Assembly (NCBI RefSeq): GCF_000023025.1
Contig: NC_012997.1
Span: forward strand, 4,337,125-4,401,124
Reading direction: 5' to 3'
From: Teredinibacter turnerae T7901
GTDB taxonomy: Bacteria; Pseudomonadota; Gammaproteobacteria; Pseudomonadales; Cellvibrionaceae
DNA: 64,000 nucleotides
Position 1 is the first letter of the stretch; each line of letters opens with the position of its first letter. Positions 46,301 through 54,158 of this stretch are shown in pieces. Both the position numbers and the translations under genes were made by a program. Below the pieces are notes generated by a model that saw only the letters and a list, made by a program, of their open reading frames with translations, ran no database searches and was not told the DNA's origin.

Positions 46301-46544
46301 TTTGCTCACATCGCTGACCACCTTTATCGGGTTGGTACCCATTATGTCCGAGACCAGTCTGCAGGCCCAAATCGTGATTCCGATGGCGGTGTCTCTGGCG
46401 TTTGGTGTGCTCTTCGCGACCGCAGTGACCCTGATCCTGGTTCCCATGTTATACATGATCTCCGACGACCTTAGCCTGCTGATACGCAAAATGCTCGGCA
46501 AGGGCCCCTCCAAGCAGTATCAGGTGAAGCCAGTTACCGAGTAG
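43371..46544 (+). CDS. RND-family efflux pump permease
   Basis: 1057-residue inner-membrane pump of the AcrB-type RND superfamily. It has the N-terminal span (NPVAANLLMVAIIIGGLHAA), two large periplasmic loops and 12 spans in total. Proton-relay aspartates are evident in the fourth span (VLGVVVDDAIIIGESI). The second half repeats the pattern (GVVVNDSLVMVDYVNRARER). The substrate is unknown. Codon use differs between its centre (more AGA, CGA, ATA) and its two ends (see findings). A terminator follows. Confidence 0.93.
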   Translation: MSAAPTEAHLNANKGIIAWFARNPVAANLLMVAIIIGGLHAALNIRKQMFPQAESTTIRVTAVYRGASPQEVEETITTKLEDSFQSIEGLERIITRSNRGSASATLKVLDGYDPQNVLDDVKSAVDAISSFPSGMEPPRVVYDKYRQEVMWVSIAGDVGFDQLKRIGETIQDEIRALPDVNMTEFYSGASYEIAIEVDQDKLREYNLSFTDIATAVRNFSTNRSAGEIRADSGNISVRVEEQAYIGAEFENVPLRILPDGTYLRVGDVATVSDGFEEGINYSKMNGMNALTIFIGASSDQSITDVASSVRTYLAERQKTLPSGIQLKTWVDLTYYLNGRLNMMLENMFWGGLLVFAILALFLRMKLAFWVMLGLPVSFLGALAFLPFSWINVTVNVASLFAFIMVLGVVVDDAIIIGESISTETQEKGQTLDNVIRGAQRVAVPATFGVLTTMAAFAPMVLESGPQSAFPHSIGYVVVLCLLFSLIESKLILPAHLAGMKPEKTGSQNPLTRFRTSVDDGLSRFINGGYLPFLQNAIYHRYTVLMVFISAIILTVAMFASGLVRVIPFPKIPHDFSTIQLEMDPNAPDSALLKAITQFEAMIKSVDDEIEAEFGKRMVDAIHSSNEGRSNASVQAKLVDPDDRPFDTFELSRRWREKMPEIPDAKNITIQDNVFGGGSNDGDLSFRLKSRNIDELRAAANAVKAHLKTVKGVSDINDSEQSAAREIRFKLKPVAYSLGLTTNEVAAQASYGLYGIEAQRIMRDRQEIRVMVRYPKADRDSLSSINDVMIRTAGGTDVPLSEVADIEYADGVNQIYREDGNRAITVWASVDFKQAASLKIADEMKQEVFPEIKRKYSSVFIEESGKLKDDRDGMVSRLVSILVILLPIYVLLALPLRSYLQPLMIMSVIPFGIIGAIWGHIIVGLDLSQMSLFGMFAVVGVVVNDSLVMVDYVNRARERGETLLDAVLHAGQKRFRAILLTSLTTFIGLVPIMSETSLQAQIVIPMAVSLAFGVLFATAVTLILVPMLYMISDDLSLLIRKMLGKGPSKQYQVKPVTE

Positions 46545-46576
46545 TAACCGGCTCTTCACTGCCTGCACACGCAATT

Positions 46577-46614
46577 AAGGCATACCCGACTTTACCGTTG
46601 GCTATGCCTTTTTT
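46577..46614 (+). terminator. Rho-independent terminator after the RND operon
   Basis: The arms AAGGCATA (46577-46584) and TATGCCTT (46603-46610) are followed by TTTT. The 18-base loop could extend the stem by further pairs (CC/GG). It lies about 33 bases past the RND pump stop. Confidence 0.75.
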
Positions 46615-46664
46615 CTTTGCCGCAAAAACGCGCTACGAAACACATGAACGGACTAGGGCCTGGG

Positions 46665-47735
46665 TTAGTTCGCCGTGTTATGCAGCATAAACTGGTAAGC
46701 GGCGACCTGACCTTCGCGGGCAAATATATCCAGAAAACTTCGCCATTGAGCGGCGGACATCCGCCAGTCGGAATTCTCGAGCACCTCGGCATCAAACCGC
46801 TGCACAATTTCGCTGGTATGGGCAAGTCGGGCGTTGCGCTCCTGCAGCAGCGAACGATAGAGTGACTCGGGATCATCGGCGATACTCATCGCCAGGCCAA
46901 GGCCAAAATCCTGTTGCCCAAGTGCGTTGGCATTCTCACTCAAGGCATAGCCGCGACGAGCACATGCCGACTGCCATACACTATCGGTGCGCTGGTCCTG
47001 GCACATCTGAAAAAGCGCCCCCATACGCACGCTGCTGCGCGACTCGGCCTCGCGCATGACATCAATCATAAATTGGTTATCCAAAGGCCGCTCCTCGCGT
47101 GTGAGCACTTCAGCAACCATATCCATTAACCGCCACTCGTAAGTATCGGTAACACTGCTCTTTGCCGCCTTTTCAAGTGCCGCAAGGGAAGACTGGTAAT
47201 CCCCATTCTGGTAAGCCTGGATCGCAGCAAAATCTGCGGTGAGCCCGTTCTCTGAATCCAAAGTCAACAGTGTTTCCAGCGCCTGCGTGTCACACAAGGT
47301 CGAGCCGATCTGCGCAATACAATGCTCCAGCAAGGCCATATTGAGTACGGGGTTGAATGGATCCTGTTGGAGCCCTTGCTGCAGGTAGATTTCCCGTTGA
47401 TTAAGATCTCTGGCGTGCAACGCTAGTAGAATGGCATCGGTGGCAGGGTCCAGCGCGTCCCACCAGCCCGCCTTTGCCCCGATATGCAGGTCAGCAGCCG
47501 GAAGCTTCTCAGTGACGGCAGCCGTATTTTGCGTCCTCTGCTGCGAGGTGACGTTGGTGTTTTGGTCAGTGCTTGGTTCGGGTGAGCGTGTTGGTGAACT
47601 GGATGGATAGATCAACGGCGGGCTAAGATCGGGATCAGCAGGCAGCGCTTCACCGGTGCCTTGTGCGAACCAGTAGTAGGCGGCACCACACACACCGGCC
47701 ATTAGTATTAATATCACCAGTTTACGCGCGCTCAC
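46665..47735 (-). CDS. Hypothetical membrane-anchored protein
   Basis: 356 residues, not recognised. One hydrophobic segment near the start (about 6-23, LVILILMAGVCGAAYYWFA) suggests an inner-membrane anchor with the rest in the periplasm. A Ser/Pro/Thr-rich linker (about 30-80) precedes an alpha-helical C-terminal part with TPR-like spacing (EIYLQQGLQQDPFNPVLNMA; AAIQAYQNGDYQSSLAALEK). Cysteines occur at about 139, 148, 256 and 268. It is convergent with the RND operon. Its neighbours give no functional hint. Confidence 0.6.
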   Translation of the reverse strand: MSARKLVILILMAGVCGAAYYWFAQGTGEALPADPDLSPPLIYPSSSPTRSPEPSTDQNTNVTSQQRTQNTAAVTEKLPAADLHIGAKAGWWDALDPATDAILLALHARDLNQREIYLQQGLQQDPFNPVLNMALLEHCIAQIGSTLCDTQALETLLTLDSENGLTADFAAIQAYQNGDYQSSLAALEKAAKSSVTDTYEWRLMDMVAEVLTREERPLDNQFMIDVMREAESRSSVRMGALFQMCQDQRTDSVWQSACARRGYALSENANALGQQDFGLGLAMSIADDPESLYRSLLQERNARLAHTSEIVQRFDAEVLENSDWRMSAAQWRSFLDIFAREGQVAAYQFMLHNTAN

Positions 47736-47866
47736 TCTGTCTATCTCCCTGCGTTACTCCAGCGGCGCGCCGCGGTTGTATTCCAACCCTCGCTGCGTTC
47801 ACCCTCTTTGTGGATAAAAGGCCCCAGTGCCGCAGGCACTCAATATGTCGTGTCGCAATGAGCGCC

Positions 47867-48901
47867 TTACGATGAGCGGTTAGCAGGTTGCTTAAGAAAG
47901 TTGATCAGACCAGTGAACACCTGCTCGCGCCAGAGCTTATCTTCATTTACCAAATGATGCCGGGCATCGATAACCCGCGTAAAGCTGGTATCCGAAAAAA
48001 ACTGGGTGATTTGTGGAATGTTGTACTTCCAGTCTACCGTTTTGTCGTCGGTACCCTGGATAATCAACAAGGGAGCCTTCTGCAACCTCTGCCGCCCCTG
48101 CTTAAGCAGTAACGCCTGCCGCTTGAACCAGTCCACCCAGTTAATCATCGCTCTTACCCAGGTGATTGGCAAAGAACGATTCTGCAGGGGGTCGTCATTG
48201 GCGAGAAAATCACAGAACGCGGTATCGTGCGAGTTAAGCTCGTTGAACCGGCGTGGCACACGGGGAAGAAGCATGCCGATCGTTGCCATTCCGACACGAA
48301 TCATATTCCAGTGGCTGGCACGTACCAGCGGCGCCAGTAATACCACTTTGTGTACTGTCACCGGGTACGCCTGATCGAGTAGGAAACGCAGTATAGCGGC
48401 GCCGCCCGTGCTCTGCCCCACGAGGGACACTGGCCCAAACAGCGGGTTCTGATTGAGCAGCAAGAGACTGCTGGAAATAACGCTGCCGTATTCACCAAAA
48501 TCGGTAATATGCACTGGGTCGCCGTCGCTCAGGCCATGCCCTGGCAACTCAGGTAAAAACACGTTAAACCCGTGCTTAACGAGCGCTTCCACCAGTTTGA
48601 GAAACAGACCGGCGTGGTCAAACAACCCGTGTGCCAGGAGCACTGTCGGGCGCGGTGTCGCTGGTGGCTCACGGCCAACCAGCCAGCAATGGGCAACACA
48701 AATATGCGCCCCCAATTCTACCGGCCCCACGAAGTAGCGGGCATCCAGTCGTTGCGCCAGTTCGTCGAAACCGTAGCGCTGAAAGTACTCGGTCAGTTCA
48801 GATCCGTTCTGGGTAAAAGACTGTGGTCTAGCAAACTGTAGGGGTGTCAGTTGTTGCCGTAGGTAATGGCGGTCACTCTGATCCATATCGGCTAAAAGCA
48901 T
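47867..48901 (-). CDS. Alpha/beta hydrolase
   Basis: About 344 residues from the ATG at 48901. The open frame reaches 49057, but the upstream part runs through the pgk terminator hairpin, so translation should begin after it. The coding-like hydrophobic stretch just before this ATG (ITDWFIGLLFLFYIYYLF) hints at a membrane-anchored form with an unusual start. The core has LLAHGLFDHAGLF, the nucleophile elbow GQSTGG, and an acid/His pair probably in GTDDKTVDW and ARHHLVNE. It is a lysophospholipase- or esterase-like hydrolase of unknown substrate. Confidence 0.75.
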   Translation of the reverse strand: MLLADMDQSDRHYLRQQLTPLQFARPQSFTQNGSELTEYFQRYGFDELAQRLDARYFVGPVELGAHICVAHCWLVGREPPATPRPTVLLAHGLFDHAGLFLKLVEALVKHGFNVFLPELPGHGLSDGDPVHITDFGEYGSVISSSLLLLNQNPLFGPVSLVGQSTGGAAILRFLLDQAYPVTVHKVVLLAPLVRASHWNMIRVGMATIGMLLPRVPRRFNELNSHDTAFCDFLANDDPLQNRSLPITWVRAMINWVDWFKRQALLLKQGRQRLQKAPLLIIQGTDDKTVDWKYNIPQITQFFSDTSFTRVIDARHHLVNEDKLWREQVFTGLINFLKQPANRSS

Positions 48902-49009
48902 GGGAAATAAGTAGTAAATATAAAACAAGAATAGCAGCCCGATAAACCAATCGGTTATATATGGGCGTTTTTTACGCTGGATAGCCGATTTCCCTCCGGC
49001 CGCAAACAA

Positions 49010-49041
49010 AAAAGGCCCACCAACGAGATGATGGGCCTTTT
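49010..49041 (-). terminator. Rho-independent terminator of pgk
   Basis: On the minus strand AAAAGGCCCA pairs with TGGGCCTTTT across a 12-base loop, and a run of T follows. It lies about 70 bases past the pgk stop and overlaps the upstream part of the hydrolase reading frame. Confidence 0.85.
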
Positions 49042-49109
49042 CATTTTCTGTAACCATTCCGGCGAAGATAAGTGTTCACTCACCGCCACCGGAGATAAAT
49101 TACAAGCAG

Positions 49110-50285
49110 TTACTCCGCAGCTCGAGTTTCAAGCATTGCGACTGCGGGCAGTTTTTTACCTTCGACGTATTCCAGGAAAGCACCGCCACCAGTGGAGATG
49201 TAGGAAATCTTGTCGGCAAGGTTATATTTGTCGATCGCAGCCAAGGTATCACCGCCACCAGCAAGAGAGAACGCCTCACTATCTGCAATCGCTTGCGCTG
49301 TTACCTTGGTACCTTCAGCGAAGGCGTCGTACTCGAACACGCCACATGGGCCATTCCACAAAATGGTTTTCGCTTCTTTCAGAATTTGCGCTACGCGCTC
49401 TGCCGACTCGGGGCCGTAATCGATAATTTCTTCATCCGCCTTCACTTCGTCCGCTTTGCGGATTTCAGTCGGGGAGTCGTCAGACCACTGATCGAAAGGC
49501 ACGGTAGTTACGCGGCAATCGGTAGCAAACACCACTTCGGTTTCCTCACGCAGGCGCTTGGCTTCCGGGATAAGGTCTTTTTCATACAGCGATTGGCCCA
49601 CTTCGTAACCCTGAGATGCGACAAAGGTATTTGAAATACCACCGCCAACAACCAGGATGTCGCACACTTTAGACAGTGCGTCCAGAACGGTCAGTTTGGT
49701 AGACACTTTTGCGCCACCCACCAGGGCAACCATTGGCCGCGCAGGGTTCGCAAGCGCTTTCTCTAACGCGTCCAACTCACCCGCCAGCAGCGGGCCAGCA
49801 CATGCCACTGGAGCAAACTTGGCAACGCCGTGAGTAGATGCCTGCGCGCGGTGAGCGGTACCGAAGGCGTCCATTACAAATACGTCGCACAGCGCAGCAT
49901 AGGCCTTGGACAGGGCTTCGTCGTCTTTTTTCTCACCTTTATTGAAGCGCACATTTTCCAACAACGCTACGTCGCCGTCCGCCAGTTCAACACCGGCTTC
50001 CCAGTCTTTGACTACAGCGACATCTTTACCTAACAGTTCGGTAAGCCGCGCGGCTACTGGCTTGAGGGAAAACTGCTCTTCGTATTCACCTTCGGTAGGG
50101 CGCCCCAGGTGTGACATCAGCAATACTTTGGCTCCAGCTTCGACGGCCAGCTTAATGGTCGGCAGCGATGCCTGAATACGCACATCGGAAGTAATGTTGC
50201 CGTCCTTAATAGGCACGTTAAGGTCCTGACGAATCAGCACGCGTTTGCCTTTCAGGTCCAGGTCCTTCATGAGTTTTACTGACAT
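49110..50285 (-). CDS. pgk: Phosphoglycerate kinase
   Basis: 391 residues, the usual bacterial size. Glycolytic kinase moving phosphate between 1,3-bisphosphoglycerate and ADP in the cytoplasm. Motifs: [20 protein letters not shown] at the N-terminus, [32 protein letters not shown], the acceptor region [17 protein letters not shown] and [16 protein letters not shown] lies upstream of the ATG. It is downstream of tkt on the same strand, with a 154-base spacer holding a nested inverted repeat; gapA is not between them. Confidence 0.98.
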
Positions 50286-50342
50286 GGTTTTCTCCAGTAA
50301 GTGAGGTTACAAATTCGTTTGATAGTAGCGTGATGCTTGTGA

Positions 50343-50421
50343 CCGGACAGCGTCCTGAGGAAAGGAGCCCGCCACCGGTGCGACGGGCTCGGACAGCGTT
50401 CCCGAGAGGGATGCTGTCCGG
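50343..50421. repeat. Nested inverted repeats between tkt and pgk
   Basis: The outer arms CCGGACAGC (50343-50351) and GCTGTCCGG (50413-50421) enclose the inner arms GAGCCCG (50365-50371) and CGGGCTC (50384-50390). GGACAGCGT also recurs directly at 50391. It lies between the pgk start and the tkt stop, so it could be a tkt terminator without a T tract, an mRNA-processing site or a control element for pgk. Confidence 0.6.
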
Positions 50422-50439
50422 CAGAGAGGAACAGGCGAA

Positions 50440-52443
50440 TTAATCTTCGAGAAGATCTTTCGCGGTATTTACCACGTTTTCAACGGTAAAGCCGAAGTGT
50501 TTGAACAGGTCACCGCCAGGTGCAGACTCACCGAAAGTGGTCATGCCAACGATGCGGCCGTCCAGACCCACATACTTGTACCAGTAATCCGCTGCAGCAG
50601 CTTCAATCGCTACTCGCGCCGTCACCGCCAATGGTAATACAGATTCTTTATAAGCAGCGTCTTGCAGATCAAATGTTGAAGTGGAAGGCATAGATACAAC
50701 GCGTGCCTTCTTACCTTCGCCGGCGAGCTGTGCGGCTGCGCCCACGGCCAACTCGACTTCTGAACCTGTGGCGATAAAGATAACGTCCGGCGTGCCGTCA
50801 CAATCAACCAGTACGTAGGCACCCTTCTCAATATCGGCCACCTGCTGCTCGGTACGCGCCGTAGAAGGCAGACCTTGACGACTGAATACCAGCGCGGATG
50901 GGCCCTCTTTACGTGAAACCGCTTTCTTCCAGGCTACCGCAGATTCAGTTGCATCCGCAGGGCGCCAAGTGTCCATGTTTGGGGTCAGGCGCAGAGTACC
51001 AAGCACTTCGATAGGCTGGTGGGTTGGGCCGTCTTCGCCCTGACCGATAGAATCGTGGGTATAGACGAATACATTGCGCAGCTTCATCAGCGCCGACATA
51101 CGCACAGCATTCGCCGCGTACTGTTGGAACATCAGGAAGGTCGCACCGTAGTTGACAAAACCACCGTGGGCAGAAATACCGTTCATGATGGCGCTCATAC
51201 CAAACTCACGCACACCGTAGAAAATGTAATTACCGCTGCAGTCGTTAGCAGTCAGGCCCTTAGAGCCGGACCAAAGAGTGAGGTTGGAACCAGCGAGGTC
51301 GGCAGATCCGCCCAGCATTTCTGGTAACAAAGGACCAAACGCTTCAATGGTGTCTTGCGAGGCTTTACGGCTCGCGATTTTCGCGCCTTTCGCCTGTACT
51401 TCTGCGATAAAGGCATTCGCCTTTTCTTCGAAGTCTGCCGGCAGATCACCTTTAATCACCCGGCGCTCATATTCAGCGGCCAGCTCAGGATACGCCGCTT
51501 TGTACGCGTCAAATTTGCTCGCCCAGCTCTTCTCAGCTTCGCCGCCTTTGCCTTTCGCATCCCAACCTTCGTAAACATCTGCGGGAATTTCGAAGGGCGC
51601 GTATGGCCAGTTGAGGAATTCGCGAGCCGCTTTGATTTCGTCGTCACCCAGAGGGGCACCGTGGCAATTGTGGGTGCCTTGCTTGTTGGGAGAACCAAAA
51701 CCAATCGTGGTTTTACAGCAGATCAGTGTTGGCTTGGCTGATTCAGCGCGAGCCGCTTCGATAGCCGCTTTAATCGCATCAGAATCATGACCATCAACAC
51801 CTGTAATTACATGCCAGCCGTAGGCTTCGAAGCGCTTGGCGGTGTCATCGGTGAACCAGCCTTCCACTTCACCGTCAATGGAAATACCGTTGTCGTCCCA
51901 GAACGCAACCAGCTTGCCCAGGCCCAGAGTACCCGCCAGCGAGCAGGCCTCGTGGGAGACGCCTTCCATCATGCAGCCGTCGCCGAGGAAACAATAGGTG
52001 TAGTGATCAACCAACTCGTGGCCGTCACGGTTGAACTGACCCGCGAGGGTCTTCTCGGCAATCGCCATACCGACGGCGTTACAAATACCCTGGCCCAGTG
52101 GTCCAGTGGTAGTTTCAACACCTGGAGTGTAACCCAATTCCGGGTGACCTGGGGTTTTGGAGTGCAGCTGACGGAAGTTTTGCAGCTCGTTAATTGGCAG
52201 ATCGTAGCCAGTAAGGTGCAGCAAAGAATAAATCAGCATAGAGCCGTGGCCGTTGGACAGCACGAAACGGTCGCGGTCGCTCCAGCCTGGGTTAGCCGGG
52301 TTGTGTTTGAGGAAGTCATTCCACAAAACTTCGGCGATGTCGGCCATACCCATTGGTGCGCCGGGGTGTCCACTATTGGCTTTCTGTACAGCATCCATGC
52401 TCAGGGCACGAATCGCGTTAGCAAGGTCTCTGCGGGAAGGCAT
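50440..52443 (-). CDS. tkt: Transketolase
   Basis: 667 residues, normal for the TPP-dependent enzyme that transfers two-carbon units in the pentose phosphate pathway. Motifs: [20 protein letters not shown] at the N-terminus, [18 protein letters not shown], the TPP site [13 protein letters not shown], the pyrimidine-domain segment [20 protein letters not shown], and [13 protein letters not shown] near the C-terminus. AGGAG precedes the ATG. Probably co-transcribed with pgk downstream. Confidence 0.98.
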   Translation of the reverse strand: MPSRRDLANAIRALSMDAVQKANSGHPGAPMGMADIAEVLWNDFLKHNPANPGWSDRDRFVLSNGHGSMLIYSLLHLTGYDLPINELQNFRQLHSKTPGHPELGYTPGVETTTGPLGQGICNAVGMAIAEKTLAGQFNRDGHELVDHYTYCFLGDGCMMEGVSHEACSLAGTLGLGKLVAFWDDNGISIDGEVEGWFTDDTAKRFEAYGWHVITGVDGHDSDAIKAAIEAARAESAKPTLICCKTTIGFGSPNKQGTHNCHGAPLGDDEIKAAREFLNWPYAPFEIPADVYEGWDAKGKGGEAEKSWASKFDAYKAAYPELAAEYERRVIKGDLPADFEEKANAFIAEVQAKGAKIASRKASQDTIEAFGPLLPEMLGGSADLAGSNLTLWSGSKGLTANDCSGNYIFYGVREFGMSAIMNGISAHGGFVNYGATFLMFQQYAANAVRMSALMKLRNVFVYTHDSIGQGEDGPTHQPIEVLGTLRLTPNMDTWRPADATESAVAWKKAVSRKEGPSALVFSRQGLPSTARTEQQVADIEKGAYVLVDCDGTPDVIFIATGSEVELAVGAAAQLAGEGKKARVVSMPSTSTFDLQDAAYKESVLPLAVTARVAIEAAAADYWYKYVGLDGRIVGMTTFGESAPGGDLFKHFGFTVENVVNTAKDLLED

Positions 52444-52789
52444 GTGTTAATGACTCCTGATGTGACTGTATGAATGGATTCCGCTGGGCCAGTTTTCTGG
52501 CTCTTGGGAGGGGTCAGATTTTTTGGAGGGCGTATTCTCCCTCACAACGGGGCACAGGTAAACCACTATCTTATAGTCTGTATGACTTTTAGAAGCGGGT
52601 TTGAAGTACCTCAAAATAGCTGAGACGACATGGGCTGCGGCGCCGATGCCGTGTTAGCACGAGCAGATTTCACGCAATCTTGAACCGTACGGTTTAAAAT
52701 GCTCGGCACATTACCCAACGGGCCAGGCAGCAAACATTACCGCTGGTTTCTATGTGGACAATTCACGCCAGATTGGGCACGGCAACAGT
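52444..52789. other. Divergent intergenic region between tkt and the TetR gene
   Basis: About 350 bases. TATAAG occurs on the minus strand near 52570-52575 but without a good -35 partner. No gene, palindromic TetR operator or RNA element is recognised with confidence. Confidence 0.4.
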
Positions 52790-53386
52790 ATGAGCGGACG
52801 CAAACAATTCGACGAAACCACTGCGCTAGACGCCGCCACACGCCAATTTTGGCAATACGGGTTTGCCAATACATCCATCAGCAATCTGGAATCTGCTACC
52901 GGGCTCAACAAGTCCAGCTTATACAATTGCTTCAAGAATAAAGACCAATTGTTTCAGCTTTGCCTCGATCACTTTGAACAACACTATGTGAGCAGGGTGT
53001 TGCGCGCACTGGTTGAACCTGACTTTCGAACTGCACTTGAACAACTCTTTGCGCTAGCGATAGACACCTTTAACGACCCTGAATTCCCCACAGGGTGCCT
53101 GGCAACCCGCACGGCACTGGACAACATCGATCCGAACTCCCCGGTATTCACGCTGATCCAAGCGCAGGCAACACGCATGGAGTCCGCAATTTACACTCGC
53201 TGCAAGCAAGCGCTTACTGACACACAAATACCCGAAAACACGGACTGTAAGGCGATGGCCGCAACGATTCATGCCATGCTTAGGGGTGTATTGGTAATAA
53301 GTTGCGCCAACGGGTCGACAGAGGCGGCACACGTCGCCTACCGCTTTTTTATACAGTCTATACTGGCGCAAAACGGGGCCAGGTAA
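52790..53386 (+). CDS. TetR-family transcriptional regulator
   Basis: About 198 residues from the ATG at 52790; a GTG at 52754 is possible but adds a tail of no TetR character. The N-terminal helix-turn-helix is clear (FDETTALDAATRQFWQYGFA, TSISNLESATGLNKSSLYNC, FKNKDQLF). The C-terminal ligand domain is divergent, with cysteines that could sense a thiol. It is directly followed, one base after its stop, by the PhzF-like gene and then egtB-egtD, so it probably controls this ergothioneine operon; the effector is unknown. Confidence 0.85.
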   Translation: MSGRKQFDETTALDAATRQFWQYGFANTSISNLESATGLNKSSLYNCFKNKDQLFQLCLDHFEQHYVSRVLRALVEPDFRTALEQLFALAIDTFNDPEFPTGCLATRTALDNIDPNSPVFTLIQAQATRMESAIYTRCKQALTDTQIPENTDCKAMAATIHAMLRGVLVISCANGSTEAAHVAYRFFIQSILAQNGAR

Positions 53387-53387
53387 G

Positions 53388-54158
53388 ATGCTGGAATCAA
53401 GCGTGCAAAGTTTTCAGGTATTTCACAGCCCGCAGGAAAGTTCGGTCGTCGGTACACGTTTTCACCTGTACCCTGCAACACAGACCCAACCGCTCGATCT
53501 CCAGGAGGATTGCGGCAGCCTCGATTTGCAGCGGCAGTCCGCGCGCTTTTTCTACAACAACACCGATTTTGAGTTTTGTGGGGCAGGTGCACTGGTGATG
53601 GCCAACCAGTTACGACTCGAAAGCGAGACGGATCAGTTTCATCCCTTTACCAGCAGTCTCGGCTATATATTCTGGTTGGGAGTTCATCAATACAGTGCAG
53701 CGGTCAGGTTGCGCCCCGCCGATGCATCGCCGACAAATGAGACACTCCATGGCTTGTCACTCAGCCACTGGTTTGCCAGCGAAAAAGTGTACGCTGCCCC
53801 CATGCCACTCGCGGTACTCAATCAGTTTCAGGTACCGGCACCGCTGCGACAACACCTGGTCGCGCATCAAACAACGGCCCTACTTTATCACCTTGATGCC
53901 AGACGGCAGCGACTCTATTTCCGATATTTCACCGGGTTTGGCGAGAAAATAGAAGATATGGCCACTGGCTCGGTATTCCGCTATCTGCACGCCATACTGC
54001 CAGCCGAAAACCTGGAATACACCGTTTTGCAACTCAGTCGGAACGGTGCGCGTATGAACTGTCATAAAAAGGCGGACACAATAATTTATTGGGGGGCGGT
54101 TGCAGCAATTCCCCAGCATTCAATACCGGGGGAAAACACCTATGACCAACCTGCATGA
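53388..54158 (+). CDS. Degenerate PhzF-like fold protein
   Basis: 256 residues, not a standard family hit by eye. Two segments mirror PhzF isomerases: ARFFYNNTDFEFCGAGALVM at about 52-71 (compare the family's R-x-F ... F-x-GH) and FGEKIEDMATGSVFRYL at 184-200 (compare EDPATGSA). The catalytic Glu of the NLSE-type motif is absent, and the GH pair reads CGAG. It is therefore probably a non-isomerase relative; a role in ergothioneine metabolism is inferred from position between the TetR gene and egtB. It overlaps egtB by 17 bases. Confidence 0.5.
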   Translation: MLESSVQSFQVFHSPQESSVVGTRFHLYPATQTQPLDLQEDCGSLDLQRQSARFFYNNTDFEFCGAGALVMANQLRLESETDQFHPFTSSLGYIFWLGVHQYSAAVRLRPADASPTNETLHGLSLSHWFASEKVYAAPMPLAVLNQFQVPAPLRQHLVAHQTTALLYHLDARRQRLYFRYFTGFGEKIEDMATGSVFRYLHAILPAENLEYTVLQLSRNGARMNCHKKADTIIYWGAVAAIPQHSIPGENTYDQPA

